Source: Icerya purchasi (taxonomy: Eukaryota > Arthropoda > Insecta > Hemiptera > Monophlebidae). From it: a stretch of DNA of 64,000 bases. The translations under genes were made by a program, and so were the position numbers. Shown here piece after piece: positions 31,780 to 42,519 of this stretch; position 1 is the first letter of the stretch, and the number at the start of each line of letters is the position of its first letter. The notes beneath the pieces were generated by a model. It did not search any database and had not been told where the DNA came from. It worked only from the letters and a program-made list of their open reading frames with translations. The stretch lies in assembly GCA_039619475.1 (NCBI GenBank), contig CM077116.1, positions 103,833,164 through 103,897,163 on the forward strand, read 5' to 3'.

Positions 31780-32040
31780 CTACAGATATCGTAAAGTAAA
31801 ATAAAAAATAGAAGAAATAAATACGTGTACATATCACTTAAATAATAATGTTGTAAAAAGTATAATTTGTTATTCCGCAGATGGCGTGAAAAATTTTTTT
31901 CTTCCTTTCTTTCTTTTTCTAAATATCTAGTAGTATCCATTACTGATTTCATAAGAATATTACATTAAAACCTTTTTTTTAAAATAAAAATGTATGATGT
32001 TTGAAAGTAAATGTGAAGGAACTAAATTTCATCGACATAT

Positions 32041-32041
<1 letters not shown>

Positions 32042-32075
<34 letters not shown>

Positions 32076-35000
32076 CGTCATACCAGCACAACTTGCTGCA
32101 AACAACGGCGATATTGTAGGAAGAGGAACTAATAATAATAAAATAGGTTGTGAGAAGGGAAAAGGAGTAACACAATAAGATAAGAATGTTCAGAGAATCA
32201 ATTATAGGAATGAACGCGTGCCATAATTAAGAATAAGTACATATTATTATGCAAGTAAATTAAAGTGAGGAATTAAGTGATCGGGATAGCATCCCGACAC
32301 CATTTCCTTCTAAGTCGCCTTGGAGGATTATCTGGAAGACTGTCCGTATGCATCCTACGGATGACAGGATTGCTGCTACACTCGAATTTGTCAAACAATC
32401 TTTTGTACTGTGCAATGTGTGCATCACTGACATATGGGACCCTGAGGTCATTATGTAACGTCAAATTGGACACGTAAGGTGGAGCAGACGTGATAGTGCA
32501 GAGTATCCTGGACTGCTGCTGTTGAATTCTTCGAAGGTTGCTTTTACAAGTACTTCCATACAATTCAATTCCATAGCGCCAAATGGGAGCGATTGCAGCA
32601 AGGTAAATGATTCGTTTGGTAGTTAAGTTGAGAGCAGACTTCCGCCCCAAAAGCGGATGTAGCAACTTCGCGCGAGCAGCAATGGCTCTTCTGATTTGTG
32701 CCACGTGTATTCGCCAAGTAAGTCTCCTGTCCAGGTACATGCCGAGATACCATACCGAGTTGGTTTGGGGAATTTGAGCGTTGCCAATTTTCACCGCTGG
32801 ACAGCTAATTTTCCTGTTTGTAAACACGACGTGTTGACACTTGTTGGGGTTAAACATTATGCGCCAGCTCTGTGCCCATTCAGCCAGCTTGTCTAGGTGG
32901 TTTTGTACAGCAACGTTCGCGTACGTGACCACTGAGTTGGATGCAAGAATGGCGATATCATCAGCATACGTTGCTAGGATCGTCTGATTACTGATCGGTA
33001 TGTCTGCCGTGTAGATTGAATACAAAAGAGGTCCGATCAGACTACCCTGCGGAACTGACGATAGAATCATACCTACTTTTGAAAGACAACCATTGATATT
33101 TACGACGAAAGTTCTGCTGTTCAAGTACGACTGAAGTAACGCGTATAAATCAGAAGTGAGAAACTGCCTCAATTTACAAAGTAATCCAGGATGCCACACT
33201 TTATAGAAGGCTTGTGCAACATCCAGGAAAACTGCAGAGCATACCTCCTTCCTCTCCAGAGTTGACGAAATCGCATCTACCAACCGATGACACTGTTGCA
33301 CTGTAGAATGTTTCCTGTGAAACCCGAATTGATGACTCGGTATAATACCGTGACTGGTTATAAGCGGCTGAATACGATTTAGGATTAATCTCTCTAACAC
33401 CTTGGATAAGGAGCAGAGCAAGCTGATAGGTCTATAAGAGAAAACGTCCATTTTCAGCGTACCCTGCTTGGGGATCATTACTATTACTGACTTCTTCCAT
33501 GCTTCAGGGAAGTATCCAGTTCGTAATATTCCATTGAATATGTAACACAACAGGGTAGCTGCCTTCGGTGGGAGTCGTGAGATAATTTCGCTAGTGATGT
33601 TATCTGCTCCAGGGCTTTTCCATAGCGGTGCCTTGCGCAGACATTCGAATACCTCTTTCGGTGTAAACATTTTTGATCTTCCTAACGTGCAGGGAACCTT
33701 TGACATACGTTACATCAGTTCTGAGCGCTCAATGCGCATATCTGGATGCAGTGTGAAAACTGAGCTGAGGTGTTCTGCAAATGCGTTTGCCTTATCCTTA
33801 TCGGTTTTGGCCCAACTGTTGTCTACTTTTATGTTGAATTGTTCCTTTTCATACTGTAGCAATTTCTTCATATTGTTCCACAAGGCTACGGTATCAGTGT
33901 TCATAGCTAACAGATTCCTTTGAGTCGTTTCGTTCTTATACAGGCTGATTTTGGTTCTTAACGCATTTTGCAGAGTTGCATACTGTTTCTTTAACGATGG
34001 GTAGCGACTGCGCTGCCACTTCTTCCTGGCTGCCCTGGTTTTTTTAATTAACTGTCTAATCTCGACCAGAATGAATCTGACTCGCTGTTTATCCGAGGTA
34101 TAACTAGTCGAGTCATGGCAGGCATGTACAATTAGATTGGTAAAATATTTTGACCGCTAGGTCTATGTCCTCTTTATTCTTTATTTTAATTCTTAAATTG
34201 ATATTACTTTCGATTATGCTACAAATGAGGTCCCAATTTGTGGACTTATTAACCAGTCCTTGTTGGGTGGGTATACACCTCGGGCGTACGTCTACGACGG
34301 CAACAACTGGAATATGATCTGAAGAGAGGTCATTAACAGTACTACATTCTCTGCTGTATCTTTGTAATCCACAGATGATAAAAAAATCCAATATGTCTGG
34401 AAGTCTATTATCATGCACAGGCCAGTACGTGGGCGTCATTGGTGAAAGGACGGCAAGTGAATTATTCCGTAGGCACCTATCAAGCTTCTTCCCAGCCCGA
34501 TTAGTTAGCCTAGAACCCCACGCGAAGCTTTTCGCGTTATAGTCACCACCGCATATGAAATTATTTCCTAAGTTGTTAAAAAGACTGTTGAGCTCCACGT
34601 CTGGTATTGCGAATCCTCCGTGGCAGTAAATTGCCGCCACGGCGATTTCACCTGCGAATGTTTCTATGTTCATGGCAACAACCTGATAGGCATATGTGCT
34701 TCGGGAAAAATTTTCATATTGCTTATATCCACTTTTGACCAATATCATGGAACCACCGTGGGCCGTGCCATCAGGGTGGTGCGCAGTGTAGGCGTTATAT
34801 CCGTTTAGCTTAAAGCTGTGACTTCTTACGAGATGCGTTTCCACGATCAGTACAACATCAACAGTATTAAGCTGAAGAAAAATCTCTAATTCTCCTTTCT
34901 TTGGAGCAATGCCATTGGCGTTCCATAGCATAATCACTAGTGACTGACGAGAGATGTTATTTATTTCATTTATCATTAGGATAGTAGTTTTTCAATAACC

Positions 35001-35108
35001 TTAGTTAGGAAGGAGATTAATGGATTAATTACGCTTTTAAATTCGTTCAAAAATGCAGATAGCATTGAGGACATATCAGCATTGTTTCTGTTGCTGTTGT
35101 TACTGGCA
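32042..35108 (-). mobile_element. jockey-clade LINE copy 2, 5'-truncated within ORF1
   Basis: A poly(A) of 31 bases (poly-T at 32042-32072) marks the 3' end. The 5' end lies in the last codons of ORF1 (Asn-rich part, then LTKVIEKLL). ATATG at 32037-32041 and 35109-35113 is a short TSD. The sister repeat unit at about 36345 shows the uninterrupted site. Same family as 21100-25620. Confidence 0.9.
32273..34976 (-). pseudogene. jockey ORF2 copy 2 (endonuclease-RT), frameshifted
   Basis: ORF2 starts at 34976, overlapping the ORF1 stop as TAATG. The endonuclease has IMLWNANGIAPKKGEL, GGSMILVK, CGGDYNAKSFAWGSR (Tyr in place of the usual Phe) and SSDHIPVV. A frameshift lies between about 34130 and 33900. 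An in-frame stop at 33710 precedes the RT, which is open to the end: KSPGADNITSEII, YRPISLLCSLSKVLERLIL, FLDVAQAFYKVWHPGLL (Tyr where Asp is expected in AFD), SSVPQGSLIGPLLYS, YADD (about 32957-32970) and the C-terminal RKWCRDAIPIT. Compared with copy 1 the RT domain is complete but the protein cannot be made as a whole. Confidence 0.93.
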
Positions 35109-35341
35109 ATATGTTAAAAAATTAAAATATACTTTGTATTAAATTTTTCCTTTGCTGACAAAAAACAAAAATTTCTATTCAAAACACATATGCTGTTAGA
35201 AAAAGAAATAAAAAACTATTATTTTATTTTTGTATAGTATTGATTGCCTTTGTTGACATAAAAAATTAGTAGTGTATTAAAAAAATTGTTACTCTACATG
35301 CTTTGTAAAATTTGGTAGTATGTTTACTTGAGCATATATTA

Positions 35342-36527
35342 TAGCCGAAAATATAAACATGTAATTTCTTTTTTAAATTGCAATGCGATTGCTTGAGTGT
35401 CTTTAAAATAAGCTTGAACCAAAAAAGAAATCATAATAAAATTAATTTTAGAATTCAGTTTCATAAATTGTATTTGTAAACATATATGTATATAGAAATA
35501 GATACACAACCAGTTTTCTTTTATTTAAATTTGCACAAAGTTAAATAAATATGTAGCATCAATAATAAATTAAATATATAAAATATATACCATGCCTGAA
35601 AAATCGGGTTAATAAATTTGTATGAAAAAAATAAATCACGGAGAAAATGTAACAGAGAGAATAAAGTGATTGAAAAATACGCGATCGGAACGATTGAAAT
35701 GAGCACAAAATTAAAATGGGGATAAAAAAATAAAATTGTGACGTAAAATAAATAAGCCTTTTTCAATTTGGAGAATGTATGAAATGAAAACGAAACCATG
35801 AAGTAAATGTAATTTACAAAATTCAATAAAAAAATCGAAATCTAAAATGTAATGCTTTAAAAAATAAATGTTTCGGAGGGAAAAAGAAATAAATGGTTGA
35901 TTACAAATTTGATATAAAAACAATATTTTAAATTTATTTTCATTAGACTTCAAATATATGTATATTTGTTTTACACATAAGTAAATAAAATAATTTCATG
36001 TACTTACCGAACAGTAAAAGATATCTGGAAAATGTCAAATTGGTGTATGGTTTTTTCTTGTATCTAACTGAACTGCTGCCAGTGTGATAACTATAGATTT
36101 CGTAAAGTAAAATAAAAAATAGAAGAAATAAATATGTATACATATCGTTTAATTAATAATGTTGTAAAAGTATAATTTGCTGCTCTGTGAATGACGTGAA
36201 AAAATCTTTTCTTTCTTTTTTTCTTTTTCTAAATATCTAGTAGTATCCATTACTGATTTCATAAAAATATTATATTAAAACTGTTTTCAAAAAATAAAAA
36301 TGTATGCTGTACGAAAATAAATGTGAAGGAACTAAATTTCATCGACATATATTAAAAGTTAAAATATAAATTTTAGATATGTATGCTATGAGAAAAAGAA
36401 GTGAAAAACTATTATTTCATTTCTGTATATTATTGATTGTCATCGTGTACATAAACAATTAGTAATGTATTAAAATTGTTACTGTACATATTTTGTAAAA
36501 TTCGGTGATGTTTACTTGAGCATATAT
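35342..36527 (-). repeat. Helitron tandem repeat, unit 3 (about 1.19 kb)
   Basis: The cleanest copy of the unit, without insertions; it provides empty sites for the MITE, the hAT and jockey copy 2. It contains the second 83-nt exon-like block. No long ORF. Confidence 0.85.
36008..36090 (-). other. 83-nt exon-like block with splice sites, copy 2
   Basis: Same length as 31697-31779 and the same edges: ATAG before, GTAAGTAC after. Many substitutions are present, and the frame that reads GPYTNF in copy 1 gives KPYTNLTF here. Confidence 0.4.
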
Positions 36528-36637
36528 TTTAAGCGGATAGTTAGATTTGGACCTAATAGTTTATTACCGAATATAAATAATATTGCATAAAACGTAAAAT
36601 ATAACAAATAAAATAAACAATGTGTGATAGTACTTAC

Positions 36638-36961
36638 CGCAATAAACATAAACGATGGATGAATAATCAGACCGCGTGGTTGAAATTTTAAATAGCAACG
36701 CAAAAATGACCACTGCTTGGGAAACAAAACAATGTGCACAGCGTAGATCGCAATTTCAAATGCCATGCGGTTCAACATTCTCCAGCACTCTACCCATCGA
36801 AATCACGAACAGTGTCATAAAAAACGTTTTTGTTTTTCTAGCAGCTCGACGGCGATGATCGGTTCCTTTCCAGGAAACTGTTGTTGCACGCTTTCTCTCA
36901 CTCTCATCGATATATATTCTTCGTCACTCATCTCATCGCTTACTGCAGACTGTCGCCGCAT
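36638..36961 (-). other. possible captured exon with a 48-codon ORF and a splice donor
   Basis: On the minus strand ATG at 36961 opens MRRQSAVSDEMSDEEYIS and ends at TGA 36815-36817. About 180 bases further on, a strong donor (GCG|GTAAGTAC, boundary at 36638/36637) occurs, nearly identical to the donors of the two 83-nt blocks downstream. GC content is clearly higher than in the surrounding Helitron. This is what a captured host gene fragment would look like, but I recognise no protein and the proposal rests on composition and splice signals only. Confidence 0.3.
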
Positions 36962-37249
36962 ATTTGATTTACACACACTTATGCAATTACAGAGCTTCCC
37001 GCATACATAGCCGCAATACGTTTTTCTGAAATTCCTCGCTATAACGCCGAAAGCAAATCATAGATCGCGCCCCTTACGAAAGCTTGAAATTTCCTGTTCC
37101 CGGAGAAACTTTGTGATAAAAAAATTATACTGACAATCTTGTATAGAAATGCAACATTGTGTAAAAATTTCAAGTCAATCCGTCCACTACTTTTTGAGTT
37201 CTGCGCGAACAAACATACACCGTTTGATTTTTATATATATATAGATAGA

Positions 37250-37961
37250 TTATGTAATGGTCCAATATCTTTTGATCTGATATATGCAGGCTTTCTATTA
37301 CATTATTCTTGTATCGCGTATAAATATGGTCTAAGCACGATTCTAAAATTTTATTTGATTGTATTTCTATTCTTGTAACTTTATTAACTTTTTCTTCGAA
37401 ACCTTTACCTGCTAGTACATTTCTGTATTTAGTAGAAGTATTATTTGTTTTTAGGATGTCAATATTTACGTCGCCGCATATAATGCAGTCTTCATTTACA
37501 AAGAGTTTGTTAATGTTGTTATCTAGCTCCTCTATAAGCAATGTTTTACTATTGTTTGGAGGTCTATAGATTGCTATTAAATTTATCACATCATGGTTGT
37601 CTCTGTTTACTTTTAATGTAATCGCTTCACAGCTTACCCATTGTACGTTAAATTCATCAAAATATAAATTATTATTAATGTAGATTGCAATACCACCTCC
37701 TCTTTTGTATTCTCTAGTTTTTGAAATTAAGTTATAACCATCTATATTAAATAATTGGATTTCATTTTGTTTTATATTTATTTCGCACAGAACTATTATT
37801 TGGATTTCCTTATTTGCTATTATTACTTGTAGCTCATCGAAATATTTTTTTAATGATCGTATATTTAGAGAGATTAAGTTTATATAATTATTTTGAATAT
37901 CATTATTAGTATCGTCCTGAGATGAGTTTTTATCAAAACATTTTTCATTTTGTGTTATCAT
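37250..37961 (-). pseudogene. CR1-like LINE ORF2, endonuclease half
   Basis: From the Met at 37961 the frame has LISLNIRSLKKYFDEL, EINIKQNEI, RGGGIAIYI, IAIYRPPNNSKT, CGDVNIDILK and LDHIYTR, the APE-type endonuclease motifs. It stops being LINE sequence at 37250, where the Helitron begins. The last codons (ILDHYI) continue at 18130 with HYKMR. ORF1 ends 54 bp upstream. The normal ORF2 would thus be roughly 980 residues. The residue before HYI in SDQKILDHY corresponds to the SDH motif, here changed to LDH, so the nuclease may have been weakened. Confidence 0.9.
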
Positions 37962-38015
37962 TATTGCTATCTATCGAGTATATATATGAGAGTTATTTTA
38001 GCTTACTTTATCTTA

Positions 38016-38831
38016 TTAAATAATGTTTATTAAATCATCTAAAGATTTAATTACTATTGTTTGGCTTTGTGAGTTTTTCCGAACGAAAATTTTTCCTCTT
38101 TTGACCCATGTGAATTGGTACTGCAATAATATTGTCTTCTGTTTTGCTTCGCAGAATAGTGACTTGTAGTATCTGGATAAGTTTTCGTTGATGTAAATTT
38201 TTAACGATGACGACGAATTTGAAATATCTTTATCGTAGATAGTTGCTTGTTTTTTCTTTTCTAACATTGCATCTGCTGTTTTGCGGTTTGTCTTTACTAT
38301 GATTGGTCTGGGTAGTAATTTATTTTTTGTAAACATTCTGTGCGCGGCGATGATATCTTCCTCTTTGATGTCACACTCGATTTTTTGTCCAATTTTGACT
38401 ATAATGTCATTGATGTTTTCGTTGTCATTTTCCATAACGCCATGAATCTCGAAATTCTCTCTGCGCCCGTATTGCTCTAGTTGATGAACACTGTTGGTTA
38501 ATTCCTTTATTATTTTGTCCTTTTTTTGTGTTTCATTTGTCAGGTGGGACACTTGTTCTCGTAGAATTTTTATTTCTGACATTAGTGATTGATTTAACTT
38601 TAGAGTTTCATCATATTTATACGACAGGAACTCCACTGATTTTTTTATTTCCTCCATACTATTCTTTATAGATGTTAAGTTCTCTTGGTTTATATTTGAT
38701 ATTTCAGAATCTACCTCTGTATCTATCATTTGCTTTTTATGTGTTTGGTTATTGCCACTGCTGCTACTGTCTACACTGATTTGACGTTTAGTTTGTAATT
38801 GTTTTATTGTTGATTTTTTTTCTTTTCCCAT
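38016..38831 (-). CDS. CR1-like LINE ORF1 (coiled coil and RRM-like)
   Basis: An intact 271-residue ORF. Residues about 40-125 form a coiled coil (IKNSMEEIKKSVEFL, LREQVSHLTNETQKKDKII), followed by LEQYGRRENFEIHGV, an RRM-like region with IIAAHRMFTKN and PRPIIVKTNRK, and a basic C-terminus. This matches L1 ORF1p-like (Transposase_22) proteins found in several LINE clades; they trimerise and bind the element RNA. The start is the first Met, preceded by about 130 bp of 5' UTR. ORF2 follows after 54 bp on the same strand. Confidence 0.88.
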   Translation of the reverse strand: MGKEKKSTIKQLQTKRQISVDSSSSGNNQTHKKQMIDTEVDSEISNINQENLTSIKNSMEEIKKSVEFLSYKYDETLKLNQSLMSEIKILREQVSHLTNETQKKDKIIKELTNSVHQLEQYGRRENFEIHGVMENDNENINDIIVKIGQKIECDIKEEDIIAAHRMFTKNKLLPRPIIVKTNRKTADAMLEKKKQATIYDKDISNSSSSLKIYINENLSRYYKSLFCEAKQKTILLQYQFTWVKRGKIFVRKNSQSQTIVIKSLDDLINII

Positions 38832-38973
38832 GTTATAATTTAGAAAATGTTTTCTCTTAATACGTTACGTTAATATATTTCGTCTTCTGATAAAATATAA
38901 TTTATATGTACGTACTTGATATGCCGTCTATTCGATTGTTGTACCGATAACGTGAACACAATACGACTTCTTA

Positions 38974-41900
38974 TCACTTCAACATCACCGTTAGAAAGCA
39001 AGATTGTCTAGAGAGCCAATCTTGCTTCCATTGAGATTGCACAAGAATTTTTATGGATTTTACTATGTCGGCGGGAAGAGGAGGGGAACAGGGCATGGGG
39101 CACGACAGTGTTGACTTAGCAGCGATGTCAGCTAAGTAATTACCCCTAAGTGCGGTATGGCTTGGCACCCACAAGAACGTAATTTGGTGGGAGGATGATC
39201 TTAATTTTAGGATTAGGGATTGTATAGAGTTGGTTATGTAATTCGATGGGGATTGTTGGGGAAGGGACTCTAAAGCTGCTAGTAAATCAGATACAATCAA
39301 AATGCGACTGTTGGGTGGAAGGGATTTAATTGTGGTTTCGAGGGCTAGGAAAATGGCATAAAGTTCGGCATCGAGAACGGAACAGTGGTCATGGAGGCGG
39401 GCGGACGACGAAACTAGGTTAGAGTGAAAGGAACAAGCAGTAGGAGACGATTCGGAAACAGGGCATGATCTCGCGCCGTCGGTGAAGTAGGCTTGATGAT
39501 TTGAATATTTTTTAAGGCTTGCGAAGATTCTGGTGCTGAGGAGGGTGGAGGAGATTTTTCCCCTAGAGAAATGTACAAAGAAATAATCGATTTCAGCTGG
39601 TAGGGTAGCTCAGGGTGGAAGAGGAGGTGATGTATTGAGATTTTTGAAGTGTTGGAGGTCGATGTTGGAGTCTAATAGGATTTTTGTTAGACGGGGGAGC
39701 GCGTCATTAAGAGGTGTGGGGTAGAGATCACAAAGTCCAAGAAGGAAGACTCTTAAAGAATCGCGGAAGGAGTGTAAGGATATTTGAAAGTGTCAAGGGT
39801 GGAGAACCCAATAAGGATTGGAGGCTGTGCGTGGGGGGTGTATGGTGCGCACCTAGTATTAATCGAAGAGAAGAATTTTGTAGTGGGTTCAACATTTTGA
39901 GAAGGGATGGGGAGGCGGTGGAATATAATAAGCATCCGTAGGAGAGACGCCTGGGGATAAGGGATTGGAAAAGTGTTAGCAGAAGCTTGGGGGGAGAGTT
40001 ATGGTTTTTGTGGGATACATATTTTAATGTAGTGGTATATTTGCTGCACTTCTTTTTAAGAGATTGCAGGTGAGGCCGTCAGGATAATTTGCTATCGAAA
40101 ATGATCCAGAGGAAAGTTGCTGTACTAGAGTATGTGAGAAGAGAATTATCTAAAAAAAGAGTTGGAGGAGAAGTAATTTTATTTTTTCTATTAAAGTCAA
40201 TACATTTAGTTTTAGATGGAGAGAAGGAGAGCCCATTCAGGCTAGACCATTCTTCTAAGTTTTTTAACACTTTTTGCAAGGTGTGTTGGGCATAGGAAGG
40301 ATTCGATGATGTTAGGGAAATGTTCAGGTCATCAACAAAAAGGCGGGCAATTACCGGAGGGGGGATGTGATCCACGATGTCGTTGATATATAAGTTAAAA
40401 CTGGTCACCCTTAGGGTCGAGCCCTGAGGGAGTCTGTTTTCTGGGAATTGCGGACATGAAAGGGAATTAATTATTCTTACCCGGATAGATCTGTCATGGA
40501 GAAAATCTTTTAAGTACGCAAACATGTTACCGGTTATATTGTTCTTAATAATCTTCTGGAGTAATCCCAGGCGCCAGACCCGATCATACGCCTTCTCTAT
40601 GTCAAAGAAAATGAAGTAGGTGTGCTCTCTGTTAGTGAAAGCTGCTTTAACTTCGTTGTGCAAATTGGATAAATGCTCTACAGTCGATCTTTTTTTTCCG
40701 TCTGCCAGACTGGCACGAGGAGAGGAGTCCACGGGTTTCTAAGACCCACGACAGTCTTCTGTTGATCACTTTTTCCAATGTTTTAGCCAGTACCGAAATC
40801 AAAGAAATTGGCCTGTAGCTTGAGAGGAGGGTGGGATCCTTGCCGCGTTTGAGGATAGGGACTATGATAGCTTCTTTCCAGGATAGCAGTATGGAGCCTT
40901 GAGCCCAGATTTGGTTATAGATTGCTAGAAGATATGAAAGGGCAGGTAGTGGTAAGTGCTTTAACATCAATGAATGAAATCCGTCGGCGCCGGGGGCTGA
41001 GTTTTTAGAGTGGAATTTTATCTGATAATTAAGCTCGCTTAATGTAATAGGGCTGTTGTATACATCCGTGTTATTAATATTAAAAGTTATCGCAGTTTTT
41101 TCTTCGTTAGATTTGTGCGTCAGAAAATTTTGTGAGTAAACCGAGGACGACGATTCACTGCTGAAGTGTGTGGCAAACACATTTGCTACCACAGAAGGTT
41201 CAATTATTGAATTATTGTTAATTATGATAGGGGGAATTGGTGGGATGGTAGGGATGCCGTTTATTAATTTAATTTTACGCCAAATTGTTCGATTGCATGT
41301 GCTTTGTGTTATGGTAGAGATAAAGGCTGTCCATGCCTCCTGTTTCTTTCGGCGGATTACATCTCGTGCAGCAGCACGGGCTTTCCTGAATGCAATGAGA
41401 TCAGAGGGTAGGTGGGTGGATTTGTATCTTCGGAGGGCTTTTTTCCTTGCGGTGATTGCTAAGCGAACTTCGATGCACCACCAAGGAATGTAGCGTGGAA
41501 GTGAAAAGGGTCGAGATTTGGGGATAGATACATTGGCAGCAGCAGTTAATTTTTCTGTGGAAATTGTAATATTTTCTTGCACTGAGGGAGAAGGAAGAGG
41601 CATGGTTTCGAGGAAGGAACTGAAAATACCCCAGTTTGCTTTTTGAAGATTGAATTTTGGGGATGGCGGATGAGGGGTTACATTGGTATTGGGAGCAAAA
41701 GTTATAAGGATGGGAAAATGGTCGCTAAAAAAGGTGTCTAGAAGAACAGTGGATTCAACTTTAGGATAGAATGAGGGAGATATAAGAGCAAGATCAATAG
41801 TCGAGAATGAACCGGAGGAAGTATCGAGGTGAGTGGGTGTAGGGGGTTTAAGCAGCAGGAGCGAGCTATTTAATATGAATTTGGAGAGAACGTTTCCTCT

Positions 41901-42365
41901 TGAATTATGGGTATTGGATCCCCAATGGGGAGAATGGCTGTTAAAATCCCCCAAAAACATGGCAGGATTGGGTACGCTGGTGCAGAAAGTGCTAAGCTGG
42001 TGGGTGGATATGGACATATCGGGAGGAATATACATACTCACAATCGAAATAAGTGATCGCGATAGGGACGGAAGGTATACGGATACGGCCGTTGACTGAA
42101 AGACGCATGGTGCTGTTAGGGGGCTGTGATGTATGGAATTGTGAACTAATATTGCAGTGCCTCCGCTGGCTTTGGTTGCGAGGGGATAGGCATTGTGGTA
42201 TATATGATAGGATTTAATGTAGGGGTGGTGAGATTTTTTGAGGAAAGTTTCCTGCAGGTATATAATAGCTGGGGAATATTGGGTGATCAGAAGTTCTAAT
42301 TCGGCGAGATGGGGAAAGAACCCTCTGCAGTTCCACTGAATAATTAAAGAATTACAACAATTCAT
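38974..42365 (-). pseudogene. I-group LINE ORF2 (endonuclease, RT, RNase H), broken
   Basis: The endonuclease starts at 42365 (IIQWNCRGFFPHLAEL, GGTAILVHN, FLGDFNSHSPHWGS, FFSDHFPIL). The RT follows with APGADGFHSLML, SYRPISLISVLAKTLEK, a frameshift in an A-run near 40690, then FFDIEKAYDRVW, LPQGST and FVDD (40328-40339) where FADD is usual. TGA replaces Trp after FDSKLS at 40079. Further stops follow to about 39300, then RNase H (FLWVPSHTALRGNYLADIAAK) ends at QWKQDWLSRQS. The missing C-terminal knuckle and poly(A) are at 15212-15636, beyond the CR1-like insertion. Confidence 0.9.
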
Positions 42366-42519
42366 TTGGTGCCCGCTAGTCGCTTATACATTGAAAAGGA
42401 AGAAGGAGAAGAAGAGGGAGAAAACTTAAATTAATATAACAGTGCTTAAACATAAACAAACGGTATACACAATGAAATTGACGCTTGGCGTGATTAGTGC
42501 TGTCGTGCGAATTACGGCC

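Larger units (their letters stand above)
29715..35337 (-). repeat. Helitron tandem repeat, unit 2 (about 1.2 kb without insertions)
   Basis: Without the insertions 29862-30810, 31015-31367 and 32042-35108 the unit is about 1.2 kb and matches unit 3 along its length, in the same order (ATAGCCGNAAATATAAACATG to TTGAGCATATATT). It carries the 83-nt exon-like block at 31697-31779. Confidence 0.85.
18131..37249 (-). mobile_element. large composite Helitron (19,119 bp)
   Basis: On the minus strand the element starts TC (37249-37248) and ends CTAG (18134-18131), with a hairpin 13 bp before the end, flanked by A on the 5' side and T on the 3' side. These are the defining Helitron termini and the A|T target. 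Removing it rejoins CR1-like codons as HYI|IHYKMR without a frame change. The start of a Rep protein is at 19971-20378 in the right orientation, but most of Rep/helicase is missing, so the element is non-autonomous. Its bulk comes from nested insertions (TIR element, two jockeys, hAT, MITE) and tandem 1.2-kb repeats. Confidence 0.85.
15637..38960 (-). mobile_element. CR1-like LINE, interrupted by a 19.1-kb Helitron
   Basis: The two parts are 37250-38960 (5' UTR, ORF1, endonuclease) and 15637-18130 (reverse transcriptase and 3' UTR). Both are on the minus strand and join in frame across the Helitron. The RT has FAYADD and the ORF1 has the coiled-coil plus RRENFEIHG signature known from CR1/L2/Daphne-type and L1 ORF1 proteins; I call it CR1-like and leave the clade open. 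After the RT stop (15909) about 270 bp of AT-rich 3' UTR follows. The outer ends (15637 and 38960) are estimated from where the I-group LINE sequence starts again. Confidence 0.75.

Noticed and set aside
31353..31952. 199-codon minus ORF in the Helitron
   Set aside because: Composition is Phe/Leu/Tyr-rich from AT-rich DNA, it runs through intron-like sequence and the splice-like sites, and its sister unit breaks it into pieces (35521-36143).
32260..33923. Shorter ORFs on both strands over the jockey RT
   Set aside because: Shadows of the RT frame, which has all the motifs.
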